Below, piece after piece: positions 51,100-59,773 of a DNA stretch of 64,000 nucleotides. The notes under the pieces were generated by a model. The model was not told where the DNA came from, searched no databases, and saw nothing but the letters and a program-made list of their open reading frames with translations. The stretch covers positions 36,263-100,262 of the forward strand of contig JAYPWI010000011.1 in NCBI GenBank assembly GCA_038135065.1. The letters run 5' to 3'. Made by a program: the position numbers and the translations under genes. Source of the stretch: JAYPWI01 sp038135065 (GTDB lineage: Bacteria; Actinomycetota; Acidimicrobiia; Acidimicrobiales; Poriferisodalaceae). How positions within the stretch are numbered: position 1 is the stretch's first letter; each line of letters opens with the position of its first letter.

Positions 51100-52955
51100 G
51101 AGATCACCACACCCTCGAGGCGATCATCGAGGCGCCAGTCAGACAGGATCCGGAAGAACTTGATGGGCCCTGCTCCGTACGAGCCGTCGAAGAAGCCGTT
51201 GGGGTTCCCGGTCTGGCCTTCGTTGTTGTAGTAGCCGGGGGTGCACTCGGCCCGGAACCGGGCCCCGAGACGGGCCTTGGAGGCCATCTCGTCGAGCCAC
51301 CCCTGCTCACCCTCGGGGGTGCATTCGATCACCGAGCCGCCGGCCTCGCGGACCTTGCCGATCATGTAGGTGATGTGATGGGCCTGCTCGTTGAGGGTCT
51401 GGGGGACCGACACGGTCACCGCGCCCTGGGTGAACCCCATGAAGAAGCAGTTCGGGAATCCGTGGGTCTGCATGCCGTGCATGGTCCGCATACCGGCTTC
51501 CCAGTGCTCGGACAGGGTCTGGCCTCCTCGGCCGACGATGTCGTAGCCGGCCCGTCGGGTGTAGGTGGTGCCGACCTCGAAGCCGGTGGCGAAGATGATG
51601 CAGTCCACCTCGTGCTCGACCCCGTTGGCTACCACGCCGGTCTCGGTGATGGCCTCCACGCCGCGGCCCTCGGTGTCGATGAGATGCACGTTGGGGCGGT
51701 TGAAGGTGGGCAGGTACTCGTCGTGGAAGCACGGCCGCTTGCAGAACTGGCGGTACCAAGGCTTGAGCCGTTCGGCGACATCGGGGTCCTCGATGATCTC
51801 GTCGACCCGGCCCCGGACGCCGTTCATCTTTGCGTAGTCAGCCATCTCGAGCAGGCGGCCGTACTCCTTCGAGGACAGGCGGCGGCCAAGCTTGCGGCCC
51901 GCTTCCTTGGCCTTGGCGCCCTGCAGGTTGCGGAAGATGTCCGTCCAACCGTCGGCAACGAGATCTTCGTCCTGATCGCCTCCGCTGGTCAGGATGTTGA
52001 AGTTGTCCATCCGCTTCTGCTGCCAGCCCGGTTCGAGCGACGCCGCCCACTCGGGATCGGTCTCTGCGTTGTTGCGCACGTCGATCGACGACGGCGTCCG
52101 CTGGAACACGAACAGTTCCTTGGCCCATTCGCCGAGGTGGGGGATGCACTGCACTGCGGTGGCCCCGGTGCCGATGATGGCCACCCGCTTGTCGGCGAGC
52201 CCGGTCAGCCCACCGCTGTTGTCTCCTCCGGTGTAGGCGTAGTCCCAGCGGCTCGTGTGGAAGGTGTGACCCTGGTAGCTGTCGATACCGGGGATGCCGG
52301 GGAGCTTGGGGCGGTTCAGGGGCCCGTTGGCCATGGCCACGAACTGAGCCCGCATGGCGTCGCCCCGGTCGGTGTGGATGGTCCACCGCTGGTCGGTGTC
52401 GGACCATTCCATTCCGGTGACCGCGGTCTGCAGGCAGGCGTTGTCGTACAGGCCGTAGTGGCGGGCGATGTTGCGGGTGTGCTCGGCGATCTCGGGGGCG
52501 AAGCTGTACTTGTGCTTGGGCATGTAGCTCAGCTCTTCGAGCATGGGCAGGTACACGTAGCTCTCGACGTCGCACATGGCCCCGGGGTAGCGGTTCCAGT
52601 ACCAGGTGCCGCCGAAGTCCCCACCCTTCTCGATGACCCGGATGTCGGTGAAGCCGGCTTCCCGGAGGCGTCCGCCCATGAGCAGGCCACCGAACCCGCC
52701 ACCGATGATGACCACCTCGACCTCGTCGAAGAGGGGCTCGCGCTCGGCCCGCTCGATCCAGGGATCGTCGACGTAGTTGGAGAAGTCGCCCTGCACCTCG
52801 ATGTATTGCTCGTTGCCGTCAGCTCGGAGGCGCTTGTCCCGCTCGGCCAGGTAGCGGGCCTTGAGGGCGTCGGGATCGAAGTCGACGTCCCCGACGAGAT
52901 CCTCCAGCAGTTCCTGGTCGTCGAACAGGCTGGTCTCGTTGCTGGTCTCGCTCAT
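51096..52955 (-). CDS. Baeyer-Villiger monooxygenase, long type with N-terminal extension
   Basis: The 619-aa enzyme is about 80 residues longer than the other two. An acidic N-terminal region (about 75 residues) precedes 'VVIIGGGFGGLLMGGRL', 'DFGGTWYWNRYPGAMCDVESYVY' (domain mark), the BVMO signature 'YQGHTFHTSRWD' and 'VAIIGTGATAVQCIPHL'. The layout fits the longer BVMO branch that includes cyclopentadecanone and 4-hydroxyacetophenone monooxygenase relatives acting on large or aromatic ketones. TACCCT 6 nt upstream supports ATG 52955. An LLM gene lies 38 nt upstream on the same strand. Confidence 0.92.
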   Translation of the reverse strand: MSETSNETSLFDDQELLEDLVGDVDFDPDALKARYLAERDKRLRADGNEQYIEVQGDFSNYVDDPWIERAEREPLFDEVEVVIIGGGFGGLLMGGRLREAGFTDIRVIEKGGDFGGTWYWNRYPGAMCDVESYVYLPMLEELSYMPKHKYSFAPEIAEHTRNIARHYGLYDNACLQTAVTGMEWSDTDQRWTIHTDRGDAMRAQFVAMANGPLNRPKLPGIPGIDSYQGHTFHTSRWDYAYTGGDNSGGLTGLADKRVAIIGTGATAVQCIPHLGEWAKELFVFQRTPSSIDVRNNAETDPEWAASLEPGWQQKRMDNFNILTSGGDQDEDLVADGWTDIFRNLQGAKAKEAGRKLGRRLSSKEYGRLLEMADYAKMNGVRGRVDEIIEDPDVAERLKPWYRQFCKRPCFHDEYLPTFNRPNVHLIDTEGRGVEAITETGVVANGVEHEVDCIIFATGFEVGTTYTRRAGYDIVGRGGQTLSEHWEAGMRTMHGMQTHGFPNCFFMGFTQGAVTVSVPQTLNEQAHHITYMIGKVREAGGSVIECTPEGEQGWLDEMASKARLGARFRAECTPGYYNNEGQTGNPNGFFDGSYGAGPIKFFRILSDWRLDDRLEGVVIS

Positions 52956-52961
52956 GGCGAC

Positions 52962-52967
52962 AGGGTA
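52962..52967 (-). promoter_or_regulatory. -10 element TACCCT (leaderless start at 52955)
   Basis: On the minus strand TACCCT ends 6 nt before the ATG at 52955, so the BVMO is transcribed separately from the LLM gene. Confidence 0.5.
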
Positions 52968-52993
52968 GCGCGACCCCGGCGGGGCACTCCTGA

Positions 52994-53980
52994 TCAGCCA
53001 GCGAGTCCGGCCGCCTCCGCGAAGGTGGTGAGTTCCCGTTCGATGTCGCCCATCGGCTGGAAGGCGATCTCGGTGACCCCTTGCCCGGCGAAATGGTCGA
53101 TCCGGTCTGGGATCTCGGCGGCATAGCGCACGAAAGGAGCGACCCCCAACGAGCCACCGGTGATCACCTCGCGGTCGATCTCGTTGAGTTCGGTGAGGTG
53201 GCCTCTGTGAAGGTGGAGGTGACGTTCCGCCGCCGGCACCGCCTCGGCCAGTTCGACGAAGCGTTCGGCATTGGGAAGCGCGTCGAGACGGCCGTCGCCC
53301 TGCTCGAGGAAGGCGTGGTAGGCCACGCTGGCCCCGGGACCGGCGGTGTCGATGACCCTGGGCGAATCGGGGGTCTCGTCGGGCTCCATCACCGTCCCGA
53401 ACGCCAGGAGCACCACCTCGGAGATGCCGTCGTAATCGGCATCGGGTCGGGGTCGGGAGGTGAACACCCCACAACCCATGTCGGCGGCCACCGACAGGCC
53501 CCGGGGCCCGTTCACCCCGAGGATCCAGGGCACCTCGATGGGGCGCTCCGGCCCCTGGCCGGGCCAGTGCAGCATCTGGGTGGCCTGGCCCTCGACCTCG
53601 ACGATCTCGCCCCGCAACAGGGCCTGGACATCGTGGACCATTCCCGGGAAGTCGGCCCATTTCAGCGGCTTGCGCCCCATGGCTCGTCGGCCCGTAAAGC
53701 CCGTTCCGGCTCCCACGACCACCCGCTCGGGTCCCACCAGGCCGACCAGGGTGGCGATGGCCGAGGCAGTCACCATGGGGTGGCGGAGGGAGGGGATCAA
53801 GACACCGGGGCCCAACCGAATACCAGAGGTGCGCTCTGCGGCAAGGGCCAGGGTCATCCACACATCGAGTTGCAGGGCCGGGGTGTCGTACACCCAGGCC
53901 GTGTCGTAGCCGAGCCGTTCGGCGAGGGCGATGTGGTTCGGTGTGTCGGGAACGGGCGGGAAGGCGGCGGAGATCTTCAT
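52994..53980 (-). CDS. LLM-class F420-dependent-type oxidoreductase
   Basis: The 328-aa protein has the MSMEG_3544/F420 LLM pattern: 'NHIALAERLGYDTAWVYDTPAL' (domain mark), 'RLGPGVLIPSLRHPMVTASAIATL', 'RVVVGAGTGFTGRRAMG', 'IEVPWILGVNGPRGLSVAADMGCGVF' and the end 'GVTEIAFQPMGD'. These enzymes transfer hydride from reduced F420 to small carbonyls or remove it from alcohols. It is beside a BVMO and divergent from an alpha/beta-hydrolase, so it may supply or use ketone substrates. The cofactor is inferred by resemblance. Confidence 0.82.
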   Translation of the reverse strand: MKISAAFPPVPDTPNHIALAERLGYDTAWVYDTPALQLDVWMTLALAAERTSGIRLGPGVLIPSLRHPMVTASAIATLVGLVGPERVVVGAGTGFTGRRAMGRKPLKWADFPGMVHDVQALLRGEIVEVEGQATQMLHWPGQGPERPIEVPWILGVNGPRGLSVAADMGCGVFTSRPRPDADYDGISEVVLLAFGTVMEPDETPDSPRVIDTAGPGASVAYHAFLEQGDGRLDALPNAERFVELAEAVPAAERHLHLHRGHLTELNEIDREVITGGSLGVAPFVRYAAEIPDRIDHFAGQGVTEIAFQPMGDIERELTTFAEAAGLAG

Positions 53981-54064
53981 TACTGCATTCCACCACGGGC
54001 GAGACCGGCCGTTCTGTCAGCGGGACTCCGCGCCGTGGGCCAGACTGCAACGGGAGGTTCCGCG

Positions 54065-55327
54065 ATGCCGACACCACTGCAGATACCGACACCGGGTGCG
54101 TTGGCCGCAGCCTGCGCCGCAGACGGTGAACTGCAGCTTGCCGTCCGCCACTGGAATGGTGGCCTGCGGCTCGAGATGGGACCGGCTGTGACCGGTCTCA
54201 CGGTCGCTGAGGGGCAGATCACGGCCGGGGTGCCTGATCAGGGTCCCGGGGTGGTGACCATCTCGGGTGACGAGGGGACCTGGGAGCCGTTGACCAGGAC
54301 GGTGCCGCCGAGATTCGCCAACGACATCTCGGTGGCGATCCGGCCAGGCCGGCTGGAACGCTCGGGCGACGAACTCGCGTGGTGGCAGTATCTGCCCGCC
54401 GTGCAGCGAATTGTCGAACTGTTGCGGGCTCCCGGTTCGCCGGCTCCTGCGGCGGTGCGGGAAGGGGACGGCACCCTGCCCCGGTTCGACAGCCCGGTAG
54501 GGGGCTACGTCCACCTCGAGTTGGGCGGGTTCGACCATCGGATCTACTTCGAGCGGGCGGGGTCGGGCATTCCCGTCCTGTTGCAGCACACGGCAGGATC
54601 ACACGGCACCCAGTGGCGCCACCTGTTCGAGAATCCTCGCATCACCGAGCACTTCGAGCTCATTGCCTACGACCTGCCCTTCCACGGCAAGTCGGTGCCC
54701 CCGGTGGATCGTCGCTGGTGGGAGGAGCAGTACCGACTGACCGGGGATTTCCTGCGTTCGGTGCCGCTCACCCTGGCCCGTGCCCTGGGCCTGGAGCGCC
54801 CCGTGTTCATGGGTTGTTCGGTCGGCGGCCTCCTCGCCCTCGACCTCGCATTGGAGCACCCGGAGGACTTCCGGGCCGTGATCGCGGTGGAAGGGGCCCT
54901 CCACATCGGCGGGGAATGGGAGGGTCTCGTCGGCTTCTGGCACCCCCAGGTGTCCAACGACACCAAGGCCCGCATGATGGAGGGTCTGACGGCCCCCACC
55001 TCACCGGACCCGTACCGCAAAGAGACGGTGCAGGCCTACGCCAGCGGCTGGCCGCAGGCCTTCCTTGGGGACCTCTGGTACTACCTCGTCGATTACGACC
55101 TGCGTGAGCGGGCCGGCGAGATCGACACGGAACGGGTCGGTGTCCACATCATGTCGGGTGAGTACGACTACTCGGGCACCATCGAACGGGGCCGGGCTGC
55201 CCATGGCGCCATCGCTGGCTCGACGTTCACCGAGATGGCGGGCATCGGGCATTTCCCGATGTCGGAGAACCCGGCCCTGTTCATGACGTTCCTCGAGCCC
55301 ATCCTCGACCGCATCCGCCGGGACTGA
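54065..55327 (+). CDS. Alpha/beta-hydrolase with N-terminal extension
   Basis: The 420-aa protein has a 150-residue N-terminal region of beta-strand character ('AVRHWNGGLRLEMGPAVTGLTVAEGQITAG', domain mark) and then an alpha/beta-hydrolase domain. The core shows 'VLLQHTAGSHGTQW' (oxyanion region, near residue 180), 'YDLPFHGKS', the nucleophile elbow 'FMGCSVGGLLAL' (GxSxG) and 'GIGHFPMSENP' with the base His. An ester or lactone hydrolase is the simple reading, and its place beside two BVMOs suggests it hydrolyses their products. A GGGAGG SD precedes ATG 54065. Confidence 0.85.
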   Translation: MPTPLQIPTPGALAAACAADGELQLAVRHWNGGLRLEMGPAVTGLTVAEGQITAGVPDQGPGVVTISGDEGTWEPLTRTVPPRFANDISVAIRPGRLERSGDELAWWQYLPAVQRIVELLRAPGSPAPAAVREGDGTLPRFDSPVGGYVHLELGGFDHRIYFERAGSGIPVLLQHTAGSHGTQWRHLFENPRITEHFELIAYDLPFHGKSVPPVDRRWWEEQYRLTGDFLRSVPLTLARALGLERPVFMGCSVGGLLALDLALEHPEDFRAVIAVEGALHIGGEWEGLVGFWHPQVSNDTKARMMEGLTAPTSPDPYRKETVQAYASGWPQAFLGDLWYYLVDYDLRERAGEIDTERVGVHIMSGEYDYSGTIERGRAAHGAIAGSTFTEMAGIGHFPMSENPALFMTFLEPILDRIRRD

Positions 55328-55342
55328 CCAGTCCTCGACGGC

Positions 55343-57039
55343 TCAGGGGTCGGCTGGCTCGGGTCCCCAGAAGGCGACGCCCCCCTGGCCGAGCCGTCCA
55401 GGGGTGCCCCCGTCGAGGTCCTGGAGCCACATCACCGACCGTCCGCCGATGATGGCGGGGAAAGCGAAGCCGCTGCTGTCAGGTGCCCAGACCGTCTGGG
55501 TGCGGGCGAACTGGTCCCAGAACTGCAGGTAGTACCCGGCCAGGCTGCCTGGGGCGAGGAAGTGTTCGGGACTCTCGATGGTGGCGCTCGGGTCGTCGAT
55601 GGAAATCGCTCGCCAGCTTCCCTGCCCGGTGAGGCGATCGCGTCCGAGGATCCAGCGTCCGCCGGGATCCCAGGTGGGGGAGGTGAGGGGGGTGGTGCCG
55701 AGCCGCTCGGCTGCTGCATCCTCCAACTCGACCAGCCAGACACCGGCCCTCGACGAGGCATCCTGGACGGGCACTGCGGACCCCTGCCGGGGGCTGAATG
55801 CGACCTCCTGACCGGGGACCGACGGGGCTGGTGCCTCCTGGTCGTTGCGGTCGTCGAACACCGACACCGCCATACGTCGACCGGTCGGGTCCACGGCGAA
55901 CATGGCAAAGGTTCGGTAGGTGAACAACACCTCCACCTCGTCGTCGGCGAGGTGATGGCGGAGTACCTCGTAGGTCGGCCCGTCGTCATCGCGAACCCCG
56001 GTGCGGGCGTAGAAGATCGACCCTCCATCGGGGTGCCAGGAAGGCGTCTGGTACGGGGCGCCACTTCGGTCGATCAGTTGCGAGTCGGTGGTAGGAAGGC
56101 CGTCGCCGGCCCTGGTGAGAGCAAGCACCCGGGTTTCGTTGCCGATGTGGGCCACGAGGCGACCATCGGGACCCATGTCGGTGAACAGGGGTGCACCCGA
56201 CTCCAGTTGCCGGGCCTCTGGCTCATCGTCGTCGAGGTCGACGTGCCACAGGCCGAATCCATTTGGGCCCGGTGTCAGGACCAAGATCTCGGCCGGCCCG
56301 GCTCCGAACGTGACGTGATCGGGGCGACCAGGTAGCGCGACCCGACTCATTGCGGTTTCGACGATGTTGCCCGTGAAGGCCAGGCGGGCGAGGACGAGCT
56401 CCCAGGAACGATCGTCGGCGGATTCGGCCCAGACCACGGCGTTACCGTCGGGTGACCAACTGGGCACCCACACCGACGCCGATCGGGCGACCGGCAGGGC
56501 GGCCAGTCGTTCTCCCGACGGCGAGAGCAGCACGAGGGGTTCGAGCTGATCCGCCGGATCCAGGATGAGCAGGGTGCCGGGGCGTGTCTGGTCGAGCACC
56601 GCAGGGTCTGGGGTGAGGAGCGGGTCGGGACCCTCGTCCTCGCCCCGAACATCCTCGTCGGGAGCGCCCTCGTCCGGAGCGTCGTTGCTGTCGATGTCGG
56701 GGGCTGCCGAAGCGCTCGGGGTNNNNNNNNNNNNNNNNNNNNNNNNNNNNNNNNNNNNNNNNNNNNNNNNNNNNNNNNNNNNNNNNNNNNNNNNNNNNNN
56801 NNNNNNNNNNNNNNNNNNNNNNCCTCGTCCGGAGCGTCGTTGCTGTCGATGTCGGGGGCTGCCGAAGCGCTCGGGGTTGTCGCGTCGGTTGTGGATGTTG
56901 CGGAGGTCGAAGCGTCGGACTCCTCGTCGGGGGGCTCACCGGGTGGTGGATCGGTGTTGGCCCCACAGCCGCCAACCCACAGGATCACTCCGACGATGAC
57001 AAGGGCTGCGTAGCGGTGCGGTCGGAAGCCCTGGGTCAT
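55343..57039 (-). CDS. Beta-propeller (TolB/PD40-like) lipoprotein, gapped
   Basis: The protein starts MTQGFRPHRYAALVIVGVILW and continues VGGCGANTD, a lipoprotein signal with lipobox VGGC. A long acidic Ser/Thr/Asp/Pro linker leads to a WD40-like beta-propeller with repeated Trp-x-Pro-Asp/Gly motifs ('VPSWSPDGNAVVW', 'TPSWHPDGGSIFYA', 'SPTWDPGGRWILGRD'). Such proteins are outer-face scaffolds or sugar/peptide binders. The 100-N gap is flanked by an identical 55-mer (56668-56722 and 56823-56877). Deleting 155 nt (56723-56877) restores one frame of 513 codons. It is divergent from thrH. Confidence 0.88.
56668..56877. repeat. 55-nt exact duplicate flanking a 100-N gap (assembly overlap)
   Basis: The two copies are identical over 55 nt, a length used as a k-mer by common assemblers. 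Collapsing to one copy keeps the lipoprotein frame, so the gap is a contig overlap that was not merged, or a linker repeat of unknown number. Confidence 0.85.
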
Positions 57040-57148
57040 GGGGCGAGCCTGCCACGTCGGGTCGCCATGGGCGACACCGGCGGGGCGCTTGGGCCTCGAT
57101 CTGGCACTCGACTCGCTCCCCGGGGTGCGGAGGTGCCAACCTACGGCG

Positions 57149-57754
57149 GTGCAACGAGTGGTGACTCTGGACATGGAAGGGGTGTTGACCCCCGAAATCT
57201 GGGTAGCCGTCGCCGATCACACGGGCGTCGACGCCCTCAGGCGCACGACCAGGGACGAGCCGGACTACCAGCGCCTGATGGACTTCCGCATCGGGGTGCT
57301 GTCCGCTCACGGCATCACCTTGGGCGACATTCAGTCGGTCATCGAGACCCTTCCCCTTCTCGATGGAGCGCGACACTTCCTCGACGCCCTGCGTAGCCGC
57401 TATCAGGTGGTGTTGCTGAGCGACACCTTCGAACAGTTCGCCGACCACTTCCGCGATCTCATGGGCTTCCCCCACCTGCTGTGTCACCGGCTGGACGTGG
57501 CCGACGGTCGGATCGTGGCCTTTCGGCCGCGTGTCCAAGAGCAGAAGTTGCGGGCCGTCGAGGCCTATCGAGCCATGAACTATCACGTCACCGCAGCGGG
57601 TGACTCCCACAACGACGTGACCATGCTGCGCTCCGCCCACGCCGGGTGCCTGTTCCGGGCGCCTGTGAACCTGCCCCCCATGTACCCCGAACTGGCAGTG
57701 GCAGAGACCTACGACGAGTTGCTGGACTGGATCGACGGGGTCGGACCAATCTGA
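57149..57754 (+). CDS. thrH: Bifunctional phosphoserine phosphatase/homoserine phosphotransferase ThrH
   Basis: The 201-aa HAD protein has 'VVTLDMEGVLTPEIWVAVADHTG' (domain mark), with the DxE variant of motif I, 'VVLLSDTFEQFADHFRDLMGFPHLLCH' (domain mark, motif II) and 'AAGDSHNDVTMLRSAHAGCLFRAP' (domain mark, motif IV). The pattern matches ThrH of Pseudomonas closely across its length. It makes serine from phosphoserine and can transfer phosphate to homoserine. GTG 57149 gives near-ThrH length. GTG 57158, 10 nt after a TACGGC box, is an alternative. It is divergent from the lipoprotein. Confidence 0.88.
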   Translation: MQRVVTLDMEGVLTPEIWVAVADHTGVDALRRTTRDEPDYQRLMDFRIGVLSAHGITLGDIQSVIETLPLLDGARHFLDALRSRYQVVLLSDTFEQFADHFRDLMGFPHLLCHRLDVADGRIVAFRPRVQEQKLRAVEAYRAMNYHVTAAGDSHNDVTMLRSAHAGCLFRAPVNLPPMYPELAVAETYDELLDWIDGVGPI

Positions 57755-57830
57755 CCGACCACCCTGGCGGATGCCGTCGGGCCGACCTCGTGCCCCACCG
57801 TTGCTGGCAGCCGTTTCTTGCGGGGAGACC

Positions 57831-57836
57831 TAGCAT
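57831..57836 (+). promoter_or_regulatory. -10 element TAGCAT (leaderless start at 57845)
   Basis: TAGCAT ends 8 nt before the ATG at 57845. Confidence 0.5.
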
Positions 57837-57844
57837 CGTCGCCT

Positions 57845-58621
57845 ATGAGCGAATCCGAACCGTCGCAGAGCACACCCTTGGTCGACGTCGACCGACAGGG
57901 CCCCATCACCGTCATCACCCTGCAACGACATGCCAAGCGCAATGCCTTCGACCCCGAGCTCAGCCACGCCCTGGACCAGGCCATCAACGACTTCGAGGAT
58001 GACCCCGAGCAGTGGGTCGGCGTCCTGACCGGCGGGCCACAGATGTTCTCGGCGGGGAGCGATCTCGCTGCTGGCAGCGGCACCACCCCTCGGGGCGGGG
58101 AGTACGGCATCATCCGGCGCCGTCGGACCAAGCCGTTGGTGGCCGCAGTCGAGGGTTTGGCCTTGGGGGGTGGTCTCGAGGTCGTGTTCTGCTGTGACGT
58201 GGTGGTCGCTGCGACCAACGCCCGGTTGGGCCTGCCCGAGGTCAAGCGAGGGGTGTTGCCGACGAGTGGGGGGCTGTTCCGGGCCCTTCGATCACTGCCC
58301 CTGCACGTGGCCAAGGAGGTTGTGCTGACCGGTGAGGAACTGGATCCTCAGCGGGCGTGGCAGTACGGGCTGGTGAACCGCCTAGTGGAACCGGGGCAGG
58401 CCCTGTCGGTGGCCCTCGAGGTGGCGGCGTCCATCGTGGCCAACTCACCGACCTCGACCCGGGCGTCCCTCGGGGCCATGGAGAGCATCCTGGGATCAGG
58501 AGACGAACTTGGCTGGGCGGCGACGGATCGGGCCCGCCAGACGGTGTGGGCCAGCGAGGACCGGGCCGAGGGCATCAAGGCCTTCTTCGAGAAACGGCCC
58601 CCACGCTGGACCGGACGCTGA
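57845..58621 (+). CDS. Enoyl-CoA hydratase/isomerase family protein
   Basis: The 258-aa protein has the crotonase fold. It shows 'MFSAGSDLAAGSG' (oxyanion-hole strand, near residue 69), 'KPLVAAVEGLALGGGLEVVFCCD' (domain mark; second oxyanion Gly, near 106) and 'ARLGLPEVKRGVLPTSGG' (near 130), where the catalytic Glu in 'PEVKRG' is kept. The gene is closer to hydratases than to hydrolases by the presence of this Glu. It has a leaderless start and is near the CaiB gene, so it fits CoA-based degradation. It converges with a PhyH gene 1 nt away. Confidence 0.9.
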   Translation: MSESEPSQSTPLVDVDRQGPITVITLQRHAKRNAFDPELSHALDQAINDFEDDPEQWVGVLTGGPQMFSAGSDLAAGSGTTPRGGEYGIIRRRRTKPLVAAVEGLALGGGLEVVFCCDVVVAATNARLGLPEVKRGVLPTSGGLFRALRSLPLHVAKEVVLTGEELDPQRAWQYGLVNRLVEPGQALSVALEVAASIVANSPTSTRASLGAMESILGSGDELGWAATDRARQTVWASEDRAEGIKAFFEKRPPRWTGR

Positions 58622-58622
58622 G

Positions 58623-59660
58623 TCAGCCTTGAGGACGAGGCGGGCCGTCCGGGGTCTGTAGGCGGCCAGGGGTGCCACCGAGATTCGCCCGATACCCCGT
58701 CTCGATGTGCTCACCGGGCCGAGCGGCCATGTAGCGGCAGATGTGGCGGCCATGGTCGCTCAGGGTTTCGTAGATCTCGTAGGGCATCGAGATGGGCGTG
58801 GGTTCGTAGAACCAGGGGGCGTAGAACTCGGCGTTGGGGATGGCCCGGACTTCGTCGGTGAGGTTGGGCGTACCGCCGTGCCAGGCCCTGGGGTCGCGGA
58901 GCAATACGGATCCGGCGGGCGCCGGTGAGACGGTGCTGTAGCGCATCCACGATGGTTCGTCGGCCAGGCTGGGAATGGGTTGGCGGGAGTTCTGGGTTCC
59001 CGGGATCTGACGGGTCGCCCCGCTGATCGGGGTGAGGTCATTCATCAGGAAATTGGCCGCTACGTACATGCACGGGAGGTCTCGGAGGGTGAGCAGACCG
59101 CGGTCGTCGTGGAACGATCCGAGGGTGATCTCCCCTGGTCCGTTCGGGTTGGCGGTGCGGCGCCGGTCGCCGATGTCGGAGTGGAGGGGCTGATAGCGCA
59201 GGGTGCCGGGAAGGCAGACGTCCCCGCCCCCGCCGCGGCAGAAGTAGTCGGCCGAGTCGAAGATGCCGGTCAGGATGGGGCGGATGGTGTCGAGGTCCAT
59301 CAGCATCGCCCACTCCCGGTGATGCGACATGTGCCCGGTGAGGCTCGAGGAGCCATAGGAGTACCGGTGGGATCCCCGGTTGCCGCCTCGGTCGGTGTCG
59401 ATGGCCAGCAATTCTTCGAGTTCACGGACGCTGGCTCGCTGCATCAGGTCGAGCTGGGTTCGGTCGAGTGCGTCACGCACCACCACGAAACCGTCCCGGC
59501 GGAAGATCCGCACCGCCCGGTCGACCTCGTTGGGGCTGCAGATCTCGAGGCCGGGAATCCCGTTGTGGCTGGCGAGCTCCGCTCGCAGGGTGGCCACCAT
59601 CTCGTCGTCGGGTCCGGACTCCCCCCAGCCCAGGTCGGGCCTGAACATGACGCCGCTCAT
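58623..59660 (-). CDS. Phytanoyl-CoA dioxygenase (PhyH) family oxygenase
   Basis: The 345-aa protein has 'FRRDGFVVVRDALDRTQLDLMQ' (domain mark), 'LRYQPLHSDIGD' with the HxD iron pair (near residue 182), and 'VLLRDPRAWHGGTPNLTDEVRAI' (domain mark) with the distal His and Arg. It is a non-haem Fe(II)/2-oxoglutarate oxygenase. It is distinct from the PhyH at 12079 in length and motif spacing. ATG 59660 follows TGAGGG and is divergent from the CaiB-type gene. The substrate is unknown. Confidence 0.85.
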   Translation of the reverse strand: MSGVMFRPDLGWGESGPDDEMVATLRAELASHNGIPGLEICSPNEVDRAVRIFRRDGFVVVRDALDRTQLDLMQRASVRELEELLAIDTDRGGNRGSHRYSYGSSSLTGHMSHHREWAMLMDLDTIRPILTGIFDSADYFCRGGGGDVCLPGTLRYQPLHSDIGDRRRTANPNGPGEITLGSFHDDRGLLTLRDLPCMYVAANFLMNDLTPISGATRQIPGTQNSRQPIPSLADEPSWMRYSTVSPAPAGSVLLRDPRAWHGGTPNLTDEVRAIPNAEFYAPWFYEPTPISMPYEIYETLSDHGRHICRYMAARPGEHIETGYRANLGGTPGRLQTPDGPPRPQG

Positions 59661-59773
59661 GCCCTCAGTCAACCATCGACCGCGGGGCCGGTCGATAGGC
59701 AAGCGCCGTTGTCGCCAAGATGGGAGGATGCAGCAGCGGCCCGTACGGGAGTGGGCCGCCGTGGGGGGATTCA

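Noticed and set aside
55343..57174. Two separate genes (propeller and lipoprotein) with a frameshift
   Set aside because: Collapsing the duplicated 55-mer puts both in one frame of 513 codons.
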